Origin: an uncultured Collinsella sp.
GTDB taxonomy: Bacteria > Actinomycetota > Coriobacteriia > Coriobacteriales > Coriobacteriaceae
Length of the DNA: 64,000 nt
Assembly (NCBI GenBank): GCA_900544135.1
Contig: UQTU01000007.1
Location: 41,327 to 105,326 of the forward strand
Direction: 5' to 3'
Part shown: piece after piece, positions 19,655 to 27,353 of the stretch
How the letters are laid out: the number at the start of each line of letters is the position of its first letter
How positions within the stretch are numbered: the first letter of the stretch is position 1
Program-made: the position numbers and the translations under genes
Notes under the pieces: generated by a model
The model's input: the letters and a program-made list of their open reading frames with translations, nothing else
Told to the model about the DNA's origin: nothing
Database searches by the model: none

Positions 19655-20344
19655 CTACTTTTTGCGATGCAAAAAGCGCGCGATGTCTTCTTCGGTGGGG
19701 CTTTTGATGTCAAAGCGCAGCGAGAGCCAGCGCAGACCCATGGTCACGACAACGCATACGATCAGCGCGGCAACATTGCTCATGAGGCCGCTCATGACGA
19801 GGGCTACATAGCTTGCCGATCCGGCGATGGCCGCGATGGCATAGAAGTTGGTGCGTTGGAAAATGCCCGGAACCACGCCCATAAAGCCGTCGCGCAGCAT
19901 GCCGCCGCCCACGGCGGTGAAAAAGCCCATCATGATGCACACGGCGGGTGCAAATCCGTAGACCAGCGCCTTGTCCGCGCCGGTGGCCGCATAGATGCCG
20001 ACCGAGATGATGTCGAGCAGGGGAATGAGTTTTTCGGGCTTATCGACGATTGCCGGGAAGATATAGATGATGGCGGCTGTGGCGATGGAGAGCGGTAGTG
20101 CCATGGGCTGGTTGAGGATGTAGACGTTGCCGACCTGGAGCGTCATATCGCGCAAAAGACCGCCGCCCAGACCGCAGACCACCGCGAGCGCGACCGCGCC
20201 CACCAGGTCGAGCTTGTGCTCACGCGCAACCAACACGCCCGAGATTGAAGCCGCGACGACGGCGAACATTTCGAGCCAAAACGGGATGGCGACCATGGCA
20301 TCCGTGGCGTGTGAGGTAACGGTCATAGCGGCGACGACGGGCAA
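19655..20344 (-). CDS. TRIC-type / UPF0126 membrane channel protein
   Basis: The 229-residue protein has two tandem UPF0126 modules, each with three hydrophobic helices and the signature glycine motifs GLGGGLLRDM and AVGGGMLRDGF. Bacterial TRIC family proteins form homotrimeric cation channels. A TTG start at 20344 fits an AGAAGGA site 8 bases upstream; the first ATG, at 20326, is 18 bases further in. Confidence 0.87.
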   Translation of the reverse strand: MPVVAAMTVTSHATDAMVAIPFWLEMFAVVAASISGVLVAREHKLDLVGAVALAVVCGLGGGLLRDMTLQVGNVYILNQPMALPLSIATAAIIYIFPAIVDKPEKLIPLLDIISVGIYAATGADKALVYGFAPAVCIMMGFFTAVGGGMLRDGFMGVVPGIFQRTNFYAIAAIAGSASYVALVMSGLMSNVAALIVCVVVTMGLRWLSLRFDIKSPTEEDIARFLHRKK

Positions 20345-20475
20345 GATGGGGTCCTTCTGATTGCGAGTTTAGACAATGCCCGTACATAGTACATGGTTGA
20401 CGGGTCTGGCGACCCTATTGCTCGGTAAACGGTCGGGACTGGGCGCGGGCGTGGCGTTGCTGGAATGCCAAGGGT

Positions 20476-20556
20476 CCAAAACATGTACGTCAGCCTCCAA
20501 AAACGACATTTTTCGACATCTTTGGAGGCTGACGTACATGTTTGGATTGAGCTCAC
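20476..20556 (+). repeat. 81-nt hairpin repeat, left copy flanking the nuclease gene
   Basis: The arms CATGTACGTCAGCCTCCAAA and its complement surround a loop ending TTTTTCGACATC, and the repeat continues inward to GGATTGAGCTCAC. A copy in reverse orientation lies at 21667-21746. The two differ at four positions and one single-base indel over 80 bases. Confidence 0.88.
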
Positions 20557-20648
20557 AGCATGAGTGAGTTGATTTACTCACATCCGGTATATTTCCCCAC
20601 TTCAACGGACATAAGAGTTGGATACCGGCTCAGAGCGAGAGGCCCTCA

Positions 20649-21656
20649 ATGGATACCCCTGTTCTCATTTCGCATAAAACCGCATGGCTTGTCCATCATG
20701 CACCCCAGAATTTGGTTCAGTCTCTTGCGCGGCACGACTACCAGATAGGCGCACAAGGCATATCCACCCAACAACGCGTTGCGCGCATACGACAGGCGCT
20801 TACCGACTGCGGCATTCCGTCCGATATGCTTAAGACTATCGATATCGCGGTTGTATTCGAATTCGAGCGAATTCGTACCAAAGGCGTCGTTTGCCACATT
20901 CTTGGACAAAATCTTCCCTACGAGCATATTAACGAGTTGACGCCCGGAATCTTCATCACCGACGAAGCCTTCACCTTCGTGCTCGCTGCCGAGTGGATGG
21001 ATAGGATCGAATATCTCGAATATGGCTATGAAGTTTGCGGCGATTATCGCATGAGGCTCAATCCCGCCGACCCTTATACCGAGCAACCAGCCACTTCCTC
21101 CAAGGATGAAATAACCGAACTGCTCGATCGGCATCCCGGCAAACCCGGTGCCACACGTGCACGGCTCGCGCTCAGGCATATCTACGATCGCTCGGCCTCG
21201 CCTATGGAGACCGCTTCGGCAATCGCCCTATCACTCCCAACAAGCGAAGGCGGCGTTGGCATCCGAGGTATCGAACACAACAAACCACTCGAGATCCCTC
21301 AACGTCTCTGGCATTGCGCCAAAGCTCGAACACTCAAAATCGATGCGCTCGTTACCTACAAGCGCAGGGAGCTCGGTATCGAATATAAGGGCGGCTTTCA
21401 CGATGAGCTCGAGCGCAAAGGAACAGATGCGGAGCGAGAGGCCATTCTCTCCCAAATGGGATATCGAATCGTTACGCTCACTTCGGCTCAGTTCGGCAGC
21501 CAACTCGCCTTTCACCGCGCCATGAACAACATTCGCGAAGCACTCGGCATGCCTCGCTGTACCGACACCGGGCACCAGCGAGAGCAAAACGAACTACGCA
21601 AGGCGCTTATCCGCAACTGGAAAGGTATGCGAGACGAAGAGGCGCCTTCCGAATAG
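20649..21656 (+). CDS. Lone PD-(D/E)XK-like (DUF559/Vsr-type) nuclease-domain protein
   Basis: The 335-residue protein has an N-terminal region of unknown type (about 200 residues, starts MDTPVLISHKTAW). The C-terminal domain resembles DUF559/very-short-patch-repair nucleases, with KIDALV containing D232 and GIEYKG containing E245-x-K247. These fit a PD-(D/E)XK active site and are followed by the typical amphipathic AEREAILSQMGYRIVTLT. The N-terminal part may bind DNA or be an AbiEi-like regulator; that is a guess. GC content is visibly lower than in neighbouring genes. It sits alone between inverted copies of one repeat, which suggests horizontal transfer as a cassette. No methylase or toxin partner is adjacent. 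Confidence 0.65.
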   Translation: MDTPVLISHKTAWLVHHAPQNLVQSLARHDYQIGAQGISTQQRVARIRQALTDCGIPSDMLKTIDIAVVFEFERIRTKGVVCHILGQNLPYEHINELTPGIFITDEAFTFVLAAEWMDRIEYLEYGYEVCGDYRMRLNPADPYTEQPATSSKDEITELLDRHPGKPGATRARLALRHIYDRSASPMETASAIALSLPTSEGGVGIRGIEHNKPLEIPQRLWHCAKARTLKIDALVTYKRRELGIEYKGGFHDELERKGTDAEREAILSQMGYRIVTLTSAQFGSQLAFHRAMNNIREALGMPRCTDTGHQREQNELRKALIRNWKGMRDEEAPSE

Positions 21657-21666
21657 TGCCACTCCC

Positions 21667-21746
21667 GTGAGCTCAATCCAAACGTGTACGTCAGCCTTCA
21701 AAGATGTCGAAAAATGTAGGTTTTGGAGGCTGACGTACATGTTTGG
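21667..21746 (-). repeat. 80-nt hairpin repeat, right (inverted) copy flanking the nuclease gene
   Basis: This is the reverse complement of the left copy with few changes. The homologous inner edges GTGAGCTCAATCC face the gene on both sides, so the cassette 20476-21746 has inverted terminal repeats that are themselves hairpins. Confidence 0.88.
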
Positions 21747-21778
21747 GGAAGCGTGGGATCGAGACGTATTTCGATAAC

Positions 21779-21806
21779 AAAAAAGCTCCCGTTGTTGGGA
21801 GCTTTC
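21779..21806 (-). terminator. Terminator after tRNA-Ser(CGA)
   Basis: On the minus strand AAAGCTCCC pairs with GGGAGCTTT and runs into TTTTTT. Confidence 0.85.
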
Positions 21807-21816
21807 TCAACCTAAA

Positions 21817-21907
21817 TGGCGGAGGAGGAGGGATTCGAACCCTCGTGACCTTATACAGGCCAAACGGTTTTCGAGACCGCCGCATTCAACCACTCTGCCA
21901 CCCCTCC
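21817..21907 (-). tRNA. tRNA-Ser (anticodon CGA)
   Basis: This is a class II tRNA with a long variable arm. The acceptor GGAGGGG pairs with CTCCTCC, the anticodon loop CTCGAAA gives CGA, and the T loop is TTCGAAT. CCA is encoded. Confidence 0.95.
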
Positions 21908-21915
21908 GCGTGGGG

Positions 21916-21946
21916 TAAAAACAAAGCAGGCTCGAAGGCCTGCTTT
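21916..21946 (-). terminator. Terminator after tRNA-Ser(GGA)
   Basis: On the minus strand AAAGCAGGC pairs with GCCTGCTTT and is followed by GTTTTTA. It separates the two tRNA-Ser genes, so they may be independent units. Confidence 0.75.
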
Positions 21947-21955
21947 GGAATTAAC

Positions 21956-22046
21956 TGGCGGAGAGTCAGGGATTTGAACCCTGGAGACGCTTTTGACGCC
22001 TACACGATTTCCAATCGTGCTCCTTCGGCCACTCGGACAACTCTCC
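21956..22046 (-). tRNA. tRNA-Ser (anticodon GGA)
   Basis: This is a second class II tRNA. The acceptor GGAGAGT pairs with ACTCTCC, the anticodon loop TTGGAAA gives GGA, it has a long variable arm, and CCA is encoded. Confidence 0.95.
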
Positions 22047-22450
22047 GTTAAATGCGAAAGTCAGTATACACGAGGAACCGCAAAGTGCAAACAGAAAAGT
22101 TGGCATTTTTTAAAACGCTTGGCCGCGCTTGTCGTTGCAGTGGGGTTTGAGGTGCCAAAAAACGGCTTCCGACCAGCGTGGTTGATTAACTCAATTGTTC
22201 AAAAGGGGTATTCATAAGCGACTTGGCAATGAATTTAAAAATCTTTGGGTGGCGCTGTGGACCACTGGTATGCATTTAGCGACCACAGCCTTGTGCCCGT
22301 TGACCTGTGGCTTGGCTCAGCTTGTCCCCGCAGCGCCGTATCTTGTCCACAGTTCCGTCAAGCATTTGGTCAGCATTTGGTTGGAAGACGCATGAAGTGC
22401 CGTGTGAGTATGGACATATGTGGAGGTCATGAGGTTGTAGCTGCATATTC

Positions 22451-22479
22451 TTGCAGCCTGGGAGGTTGAAAGATATTAT
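22451..22479 (+). promoter_or_regulatory. Predicted rpsF operon promoter
   Basis: TTGCAG (22451-22456) and TATTAT (22474-22479) are separated by exactly 17 bases, about 70 bases before the rpsF start. Confidence 0.6.
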
Positions 22480-22495
22480 TACCAAGTCTTTTCCT

Positions 22496-22524
22496 GCTTC
22501 AGGCGCACCTTCACGACCTGAAGC
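22496..22524 (+). promoter_or_regulatory. rpsF leader hairpin, possible S6:S18 binding site
   Basis: GCTTCAGG pairs with CCTGAAGC around a 13-base apical part (CGCACCTTCACGA), 26 bases before the rpsF start. In many bacteria the S6-S18 complex binds a hairpin in this leader to control its own operon, and both proteins are encoded here. The site is inferred from position and shape only. Confidence 0.45.
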
Positions 22525-22550
22525 CACATTTGCCCAGAGGAGGTGACAAT

Positions 22551-22844
22551 ATGAAGGCTTATGAACTGCTGTTCTTTGTTGACCCGTCGCTCGACCCCGA
22601 GACTCGTCTCGCTGTTATGAAGCGTATCGATACCACGATCGCTGAGGGCGCTGGCAAGGTCGACTCCGTTGACGAGTGGGGCAAGCGCAAGCTCGCCTAC
22701 GAGATCAACGACCTCACCGATGGTGACTACACCCTCATCAACTTCCACGCAGATCCTACTCAGATCGCCGAGCTTGATCGCGTCCTGCGCATCACCGACG
22801 CTGTGGTCCGCCACATGATCGTCCGTCGCGACGACCAGGAGTAA
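22551..22844 (+). CDS. rpsF: 30S ribosomal protein S6
   Basis: The 97-residue S6 protein starts MKAYELLFFVDPSLD and shows the family's KRKLAYEI and RHMIVRRD segments. The ATG at 22551 is chosen because AGGAGGTGAC lies just upstream. It heads the conserved rpsF-ssb-rpsR-rplI operon and binds S18 in the 30S platform. Confidence 0.96.
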   Translation: MKAYELLFFVDPSLDPETRLAVMKRIDTTIAEGAGKVDSVDEWGKRKLAYEINDLTDGDYTLINFHADPTQIAELDRVLRITDAVVRHMIVRRDDQE

Positions 22845-22892
22845 GACTGTCGTTTTGGACTGGGCTTGTGCCCCAAGAGGAAGTAGTGAGTT

Positions 22893-23345
22893 ATGAGCAT
22901 CAATCGAGTGAACATCACCGGTAACCTCACCCGCGATCCCGAGCTGCGCGCCACCGCCGGTGGAACCCAGGTTCTGTCCTTTGGCGTCGCCGTGAACGAT
23001 CGTCGCCGCAACGCGCAGACTGGCGAGTGGGAGGACTATCCCAACTTTGTCGACTGCACCATGTTCGGCACCCGCGCCGAGGCCGTGAGCCGTTTCCTGG
23101 CAAAGGGAAACAAGGTCGCGATCGAGGGCAAGCTGCGCTACAGCTCTTGGGAGCGCGACGGCCAGCGCCGGAGCAAGCTTGAGGTCATCGTCGATGAGAT
23201 CGAGTTTATGAGCTCCCGTGGTGGCCAGGGTGGCTACGATCAGGGCGGTTACGCCCCCGCAGCTCCCGCGCCCGCAGCACGTCCTGCCGCACCGGTGGCT
23301 ACGCCGCCTGCGGTCGACGTCTACGATGAGGACATCCCGTTCTAA
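22893..23345 (+). CDS. ssb: Single-stranded DNA-binding protein
   Basis: The 150-residue protein has an OB fold (SINRVNITGNLTRDPELR, SFGVAVNDRRRN, VEGKLRY-like IEGKLRYSSW). A Gly/Ala/Pro-rich linker leads to the acidic tip DEDIPF, which recruits repair partners. It lies between rpsF and rpsR, as in many Gram-positive bacteria. Confidence 0.96.
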   Translation: MSINRVNITGNLTRDPELRATAGGTQVLSFGVAVNDRRRNAQTGEWEDYPNFVDCTMFGTRAEAVSRFLAKGNKVAIEGKLRYSSWERDGQRRSKLEVIVDEIEFMSSRGGQGGYDQGGYAPAAPAPAARPAAPVATPPAVDVYDEDIPF

Positions 23346-23417
23346 GGGTTGTTCACCTATTTTTGAGTGAGAGGCGGCTTCGGTTCGCCGAAGTTGCCAA
23401 ATGAAAGGTATTTTGAC

Positions 23418-23684
23418 ATGGCTAATGATTTTTCTGCACGTCAGCCGCGTCGTAAGTACTGCCAGTTCTGCAAGGAGAACACTGAGTTCATCGACTATAA
23501 GGACACTCAGCTTCTCCGTAAGTACATGACCGATCGTGGCAAGATCAAGCCCCGTCGCGTCACTGGCGCTTGCACGCAGCATCAGCATGACATCGCCAAC
23601 GCCATCAAGCGCGCCCGCGAGATGGCTCTCCTGCCGTACACCGTCCCCGTGGTTTCCTCTCGTGGCAACCGCGACCGCGGCTAA
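23418..23684 (+). CDS. rpsR: 30S ribosomal protein S18
   Basis: The 88-residue S18 has YCQFCKENTEFIDYKD and the conserved RGKIKPRRVTGAC segment. The start at 23418 fits GAAAGG 9 bases upstream; an earlier in-frame start would add untypical residues. The CxxC pair could bind zinc. Confidence 0.96.
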   Translation: MANDFSARQPRRKYCQFCKENTEFIDYKDTQLLRKYMTDRGKIKPRRVTGACTQHQHDIANAIKRAREMALLPYTVPVVSSRGNRDRG

Positions 23685-23699
23685 GAAGGGAGACGCATC

Positions 23700-24239
23700 A
23701 TGAAGGTTATTCTTCTCGATGAGATCAAGGGCAAGGGCGGCGAGGGTGACGTCGTAGAGGTCGCTCAGGGTTACGCTGAGAACTTCCTGTTCCCCAAGAA
23801 GCTCGCTGTTGCCGCCACCAAGGGCAACCTCAAGCAGCTCGACGAGCGTCGCAACAACATCGCCAAGCGCGAGGCCGTCCGTCTGGCTACCGCCAACGAG
23901 ACCAAGGCTGCCCTCGAGGGCAAGCAGGTCACCGTTGACGTCAAGGTCGGCGACGAGGGCATCCTCTTTGGCTCTGTTACCGCCGCTATGATCGCTGACG
24001 CCATCAAGGCTCAGCTCGGTATGGACATCGACCGCAAGCGCGTCGAGCTCGGTAAGCCCATCAAGGTTGCCGGTGCCCACACCGTTGCCATCTCGCTGTA
24101 CCGCGAGATCAAGGCCGAGGTTGTCGTTCTCGTCGGCGTTACCGCCGAGGAGCTCGCTGCCGAGGCTGAGGTCGAGGAGGCCGCTGAGGTCGCCGAGGCC
24201 GAGACCGCCGAGGTCGAGACTGAGGCTGCTGCCGAGTAG
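23700..24239 (+). CDS. rplI: 50S ribosomal protein L9
   Basis: L9 begins MKVILLDEIKGKGGEGDVVEV and has the linker helix and C-terminal domain (LFGSVT, DAIKAQLG, VELGKPIK). It is 179 residues rather than about 150, because of an extra Glu/Ala-rich tail of about 30 residues. It is the last gene of the rpsF operon and binds 23S rRNA near the L1 stalk. Confidence 0.95.
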   Translation: MKVILLDEIKGKGGEGDVVEVAQGYAENFLFPKKLAVAATKGNLKQLDERRNNIAKREAVRLATANETKAALEGKQVTVDVKVGDEGILFGSVTAAMIADAIKAQLGMDIDRKRVELGKPIKVAGAHTVAISLYREIKAEVVVLVGVTAEELAAEAEVEEAAEVAEAETAEVETEAAAE

Positions 24240-24271
24240 CATTTGCTGCAACGCAACAATCTTGTTCTAAG

Positions 24272-24312
24272 AAGGGCGCTCTGGGAAACCAGGGCGCCCT
24301 TTTGTTTTTTTG
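24272..24312 (+). terminator. rpsF operon terminator
   Basis: AAGGGCGCTCTGG pairs with CCAGGGCGCCCTT around GAAA and is followed by TTTGTTTTTTT. Confidence 0.9.
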
Positions 24313-24464
24313 CGCTGAGTGAGTGTCATGGTGAACGTTGCGTCGAAGTCCTATATACAGGACCGTTCATCCGTTTGGTTCGGTGATGATTGGCGGCGCG
24401 CGGCGCGTTTTGGGACCGTGGCTGATACTATGGATGCTCGCAAGCGATATGAATGAGGATGCTC

Positions 24465-25856
24465 ATGGCATATGACGATAGGGAGACCGGGCTGACGGTC
24501 GAGGACCGCGGCTCAAAGTTGGGTCTTCCCCAAAACCAAGATGCAGAGGCCAATGTACTGGCCGCTATGCTGCTATCGCCCGAGGTGGTCGAGGAGGCCC
24601 AGGTCGAGCTGCAGCCCGATGACTTCTACCGGCCCATTCATAAGACCATCTATACCGCGATGGTCGATATGTACAACAGCCGCATTCCCATCGACTCCAT
24701 CTCGCTGATCGATTACCTGCGCAGCATCAACAAGCTCGATGCCGTGGGCGGCGAGGCCTACATTTTGGAGCTGATGGGTCAGACCCTGTCGCTCGTGAAC
24801 TGGCAGCACCATGCCGCCATCGTCCGTCGCGACTCGATGCTGCGCGAGCTGATCGGTGCCACCAACGAGATCAACGCGCTGGCCTATAACGCCCCTACCG
24901 ACACCAAGGAGGTCGTGGAGCTGGCCGAGAGCAAGCTGCTCAAGGTCACGGCGCGCGAGGTCAAGTCGAGCTACAAGACGCTGACCGAGTTTATGGTCGA
25001 GGCCTATAACGAGGCCGAGGAAGTGTGCCAGGCAGGCGGCCAGGCTGCGGGCGTGCCCACGGGCTTCCCGTCGCTCGACCGCATGCTCATGGGTTTCCGC
25101 GAGGGTCAGCTCATCATCATCGGTGCCCGCCCTGCTGTGGGTAAGACGTCGTTCGCCCTGAATCTGGCGCTCAACGCTGCCGCGGCCGGTTATACCGTCG
25201 GCTTCTTCTCGCTGGAGATGTCGGGCAAGGAAATTGCCCAGCGTCTGATTTGCGCCTACGCCATGATCTCGATCAGTGACTTCCGCATGGGCCGCATTAG
25301 CCCCGAGCAGTGGGCCAATATCAACGAGGCCACGCAGACTTTGTCCAAGCTCGATATTCTGATTGACGATACGCCCGGCACCACAGTGACCGAGATTCGC
25401 GCCAAGAGCCGCCGCATGCTCCATAACAAGGAGAAGGCAATCATCATCCTGGACTACCTGCAGCTGGTGAGTCCTCCGCCGGGACGCCGCTCCGAGAGCC
25501 GTACCGTCGAGGTTTCGGAGATGTCGCGTGGTCTTAAGATCATGGCCAAGGAGCTCAAGATCCCGCTCATCGCGCTGTCACAGCTCTCGCGTCAGGTCGA
25601 ATCCCGTACCGGCAAGCGCCCGCAGCTTTCCGACCTTCGTGAATCGGGCTCCATCGAGCAGGACGCCGATATCGTTATGTTCTTGGACCGCTCCGCCGAC
25701 GAGGCCGAAGCCTCGCGCGACGATCGACCCGACGAGGGCGTTACACGTATCGTCGTGGCCAAGAACCGTTCGGGCCCGATCGGCGACGTCGACCTGATGT
25801 TCCTGCCGGCATCCACCAAGTTCTATGAGCTTGATGGGGCACATGCCGAGGAGTAG
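24465..25856 (+). CDS. dnaB: Replicative DNA helicase DnaB
   Basis: This hexameric helicase unwinds DNA ahead of the fork. The N-terminal domain starts near PQNQDAEANVLAAMLLSPE. The RecA-like domain has Walker A GARPAVGKTS, Walker B IIILDYLQL, and the DnaB motif LSQLSRQVESR with RDLRESG-like SDLRESGSIEQDAD. GAGGA upstream favours the ATG at 24465 over an in-frame ATG at 24453. The product is 463 residues. It follows the ssb operon. Confidence 0.95.
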   Translation: MAYDDRETGLTVEDRGSKLGLPQNQDAEANVLAAMLLSPEVVEEAQVELQPDDFYRPIHKTIYTAMVDMYNSRIPIDSISLIDYLRSINKLDAVGGEAYILELMGQTLSLVNWQHHAAIVRRDSMLRELIGATNEINALAYNAPTDTKEVVELAESKLLKVTAREVKSSYKTLTEFMVEAYNEAEEVCQAGGQAAGVPTGFPSLDRMLMGFREGQLIIIGARPAVGKTSFALNLALNAAAAGYTVGFFSLEMSGKEIAQRLICAYAMISISDFRMGRISPEQWANINEATQTLSKLDILIDDTPGTTVTEIRAKSRRMLHNKEKAIIILDYLQLVSPPPGRRSESRTVEVSEMSRGLKIMAKELKIPLIALSQLSRQVESRTGKRPQLSDLRESGSIEQDADIVMFLDRSADEAEASRDDRPDEGVTRIVVAKNRSGPIGDVDLMFLPASTKFYELDGAHAEE

Positions 25857-25949
25857 GACAGGCGCCCGTTGCACGGGTATACTGGGAATGTTTTGTGCTT
25901 CTGCGTGCCGGCACGGCGCGTAGACAGGCCATGAATGTAAGGAGTAAAC

Positions 25950-27236
25950 ATGCCGTCAACCGTTTTGGTCGGTGCCCAGTGGGGCGATGAGGGCAAGGGT
26001 AAGATTTGCGACCTGGTCGCCGGCGACTTCGATGCCGTCGTGCGCTACTCGGGCGGCAACAACGCCGGCCACACCATCGTCGTCAACGGCAAGAAGTACG
26101 GCCTGCACCAGGTGCCTTCCGGCATCATGTATTCCGACCACGTGTCGGTGATCGGTAACGGCTGCGTCGTCAACCCCAAGGTTGTCCTTGAGGAGATCGA
26201 CATGTTCGAGGCCGACGGCATCACCACCAAGAATCTCAAGATCAGCGGCAACGCGCATGTCATCATGCCGTACCACATCGATCTGGATGGCGCCTTTGAG
26301 CAGAAGCTCGGCAAGAAGAGCATCGGTACCACCAAGCGCGGCATCGGTCCGTGCTATCAGGACAAGATGGCCCGTATTGGCCTGCGTATGCAGGACATGC
26401 TGGACGAGGAGCTGTTCCGCGACAAGCTGGAGACCGCTCTTGCCCGCGTGAACCCCGAGCTCGAGCTGCTCTATGGCCTGCCCACCTACACCGTGGACCA
26501 GATCTGCGAAGAGTACCTGCCCATGGCGGAGCGCCTGCGCCCGTACATCACCGAGACGAGCCTGCTGCTCAACAATATGATCGACGAGGGCAAGACTCTG
26601 CTTTTTGAGGGCGCCCAGGCGACGCTGCTCGACATCGATCACGGTACCTATCCGTACGTGACGTCTTCCAATTGCACCGCCGGTGGTGCCATTACCGGCT
26701 CCGGCATTGGCATGAAGAACGTCGACCGTGTGCTGGGCGTCATGAAGGCCTATATCACCCGCGTCGGTTCGGGCCCCATGCCCACCGAGCTTTCCTATGA
26801 GTCCGAGGCCGGCCACACGCTGACCGAGGAGGGCTACGAGTACGGCGTGACCACCGGTCGTCGCCGCCGCTGTGGTTGGTTTGACGGCCCCATCGCCAAC
26901 TATGCCTCGCGCGTTAACGGTCTCACCGATATCGCCCTGACCAAGCTCGACGTGCTTTCGGCCTTCGACACCATTAAGGTGTGCGTTGCCTATGACGTCG
27001 ATGGCGAGCGCTACACGAGCGTGCCCGAGCACCAGGTGCGCTTTGAGCACGCCAAGCCCATCTACGAGGAGCTTCCTGGCTGGAAGTGCGATATCACCGG
27101 CTGCCGCAGCTTTGATGAGCTGCCGCAGGAGGCTCAGGACTACGTGGCGTTTATCGAAGATCTGGCACACACCCGCGTGACGTTCATTGGCGTCGGCGCC
27201 GGTCGCGAGCAGATCATCAACCGATTCTGGAAGTAA
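25950..27236 (+). CDS. purA: Adenylosuccinate synthetase
   Basis: PurA converts IMP and aspartate to adenylosuccinate with GTP. The 428-residue protein has the glycine-rich GAQWGDEGKGK loop, SGGNNAGHT, GTTKRGIGPCY, and GVTTGRRRRCGWFD. GTAAGGAG precedes the ATG. A TATACT box lies about 70 bases upstream and may be part of its promoter. Confidence 0.96.
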   Translation: MPSTVLVGAQWGDEGKGKICDLVAGDFDAVVRYSGGNNAGHTIVVNGKKYGLHQVPSGIMYSDHVSVIGNGCVVNPKVVLEEIDMFEADGITTKNLKISGNAHVIMPYHIDLDGAFEQKLGKKSIGTTKRGIGPCYQDKMARIGLRMQDMLDEELFRDKLETALARVNPELELLYGLPTYTVDQICEEYLPMAERLRPYITETSLLLNNMIDEGKTLLFEGAQATLLDIDHGTYPYVTSSNCTAGGAITGSGIGMKNVDRVLGVMKAYITRVGSGPMPTELSYESEAGHTLTEEGYEYGVTTGRRRRCGWFDGPIANYASRVNGLTDIALTKLDVLSAFDTIKVCVAYDVDGERYTSVPEHQVRFEHAKPIYEELPGWKCDITGCRSFDELPQEAQDYVAFIEDLAHTRVTFIGVGAGREQIINRFWK

Positions 27237-27257
27237 TCGGTTTATACGGTTATTGCG

Positions 27258-27301
27258 ATATACCCCTTTGCAGCCCGGACGGGCGGCCGAGGGGTATATT
27301 T
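27258..27301 (+). terminator. Hairpin between purA and purD
   Basis: ATATACCCCT pairs with AGGGGTATAT, with an inner GCCCG/CGGGC stem, then TTTGC. The T tail is short, so termination may be partial. Confidence 0.55.
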
Positions 27302-27353
27302 GCTTGCAAAGGGCTCGCGCGGAGCGGGCCGTTCATCCATAGAGGAGGCACCC

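Larger units (their letters stand above)
22047..22550 (+). other. Intergenic region between tRNA-Ser and rpsF
   Basis: About 500 bases without a convincing gene. The first part holds the minus-strand tRNA promoter area. The last 100 bases hold the rpsF promoter and a leader hairpin (listed separately). Short frames in the middle have no ribosome site or recognisable product. Confidence 0.5.

Noticed and set aside
22195..22469. Short plus-strand frames between tRNA-Ser and rpsF
   Set aside because: They overlap one another in different frames, lack ribosome sites and have no recognisable domains.
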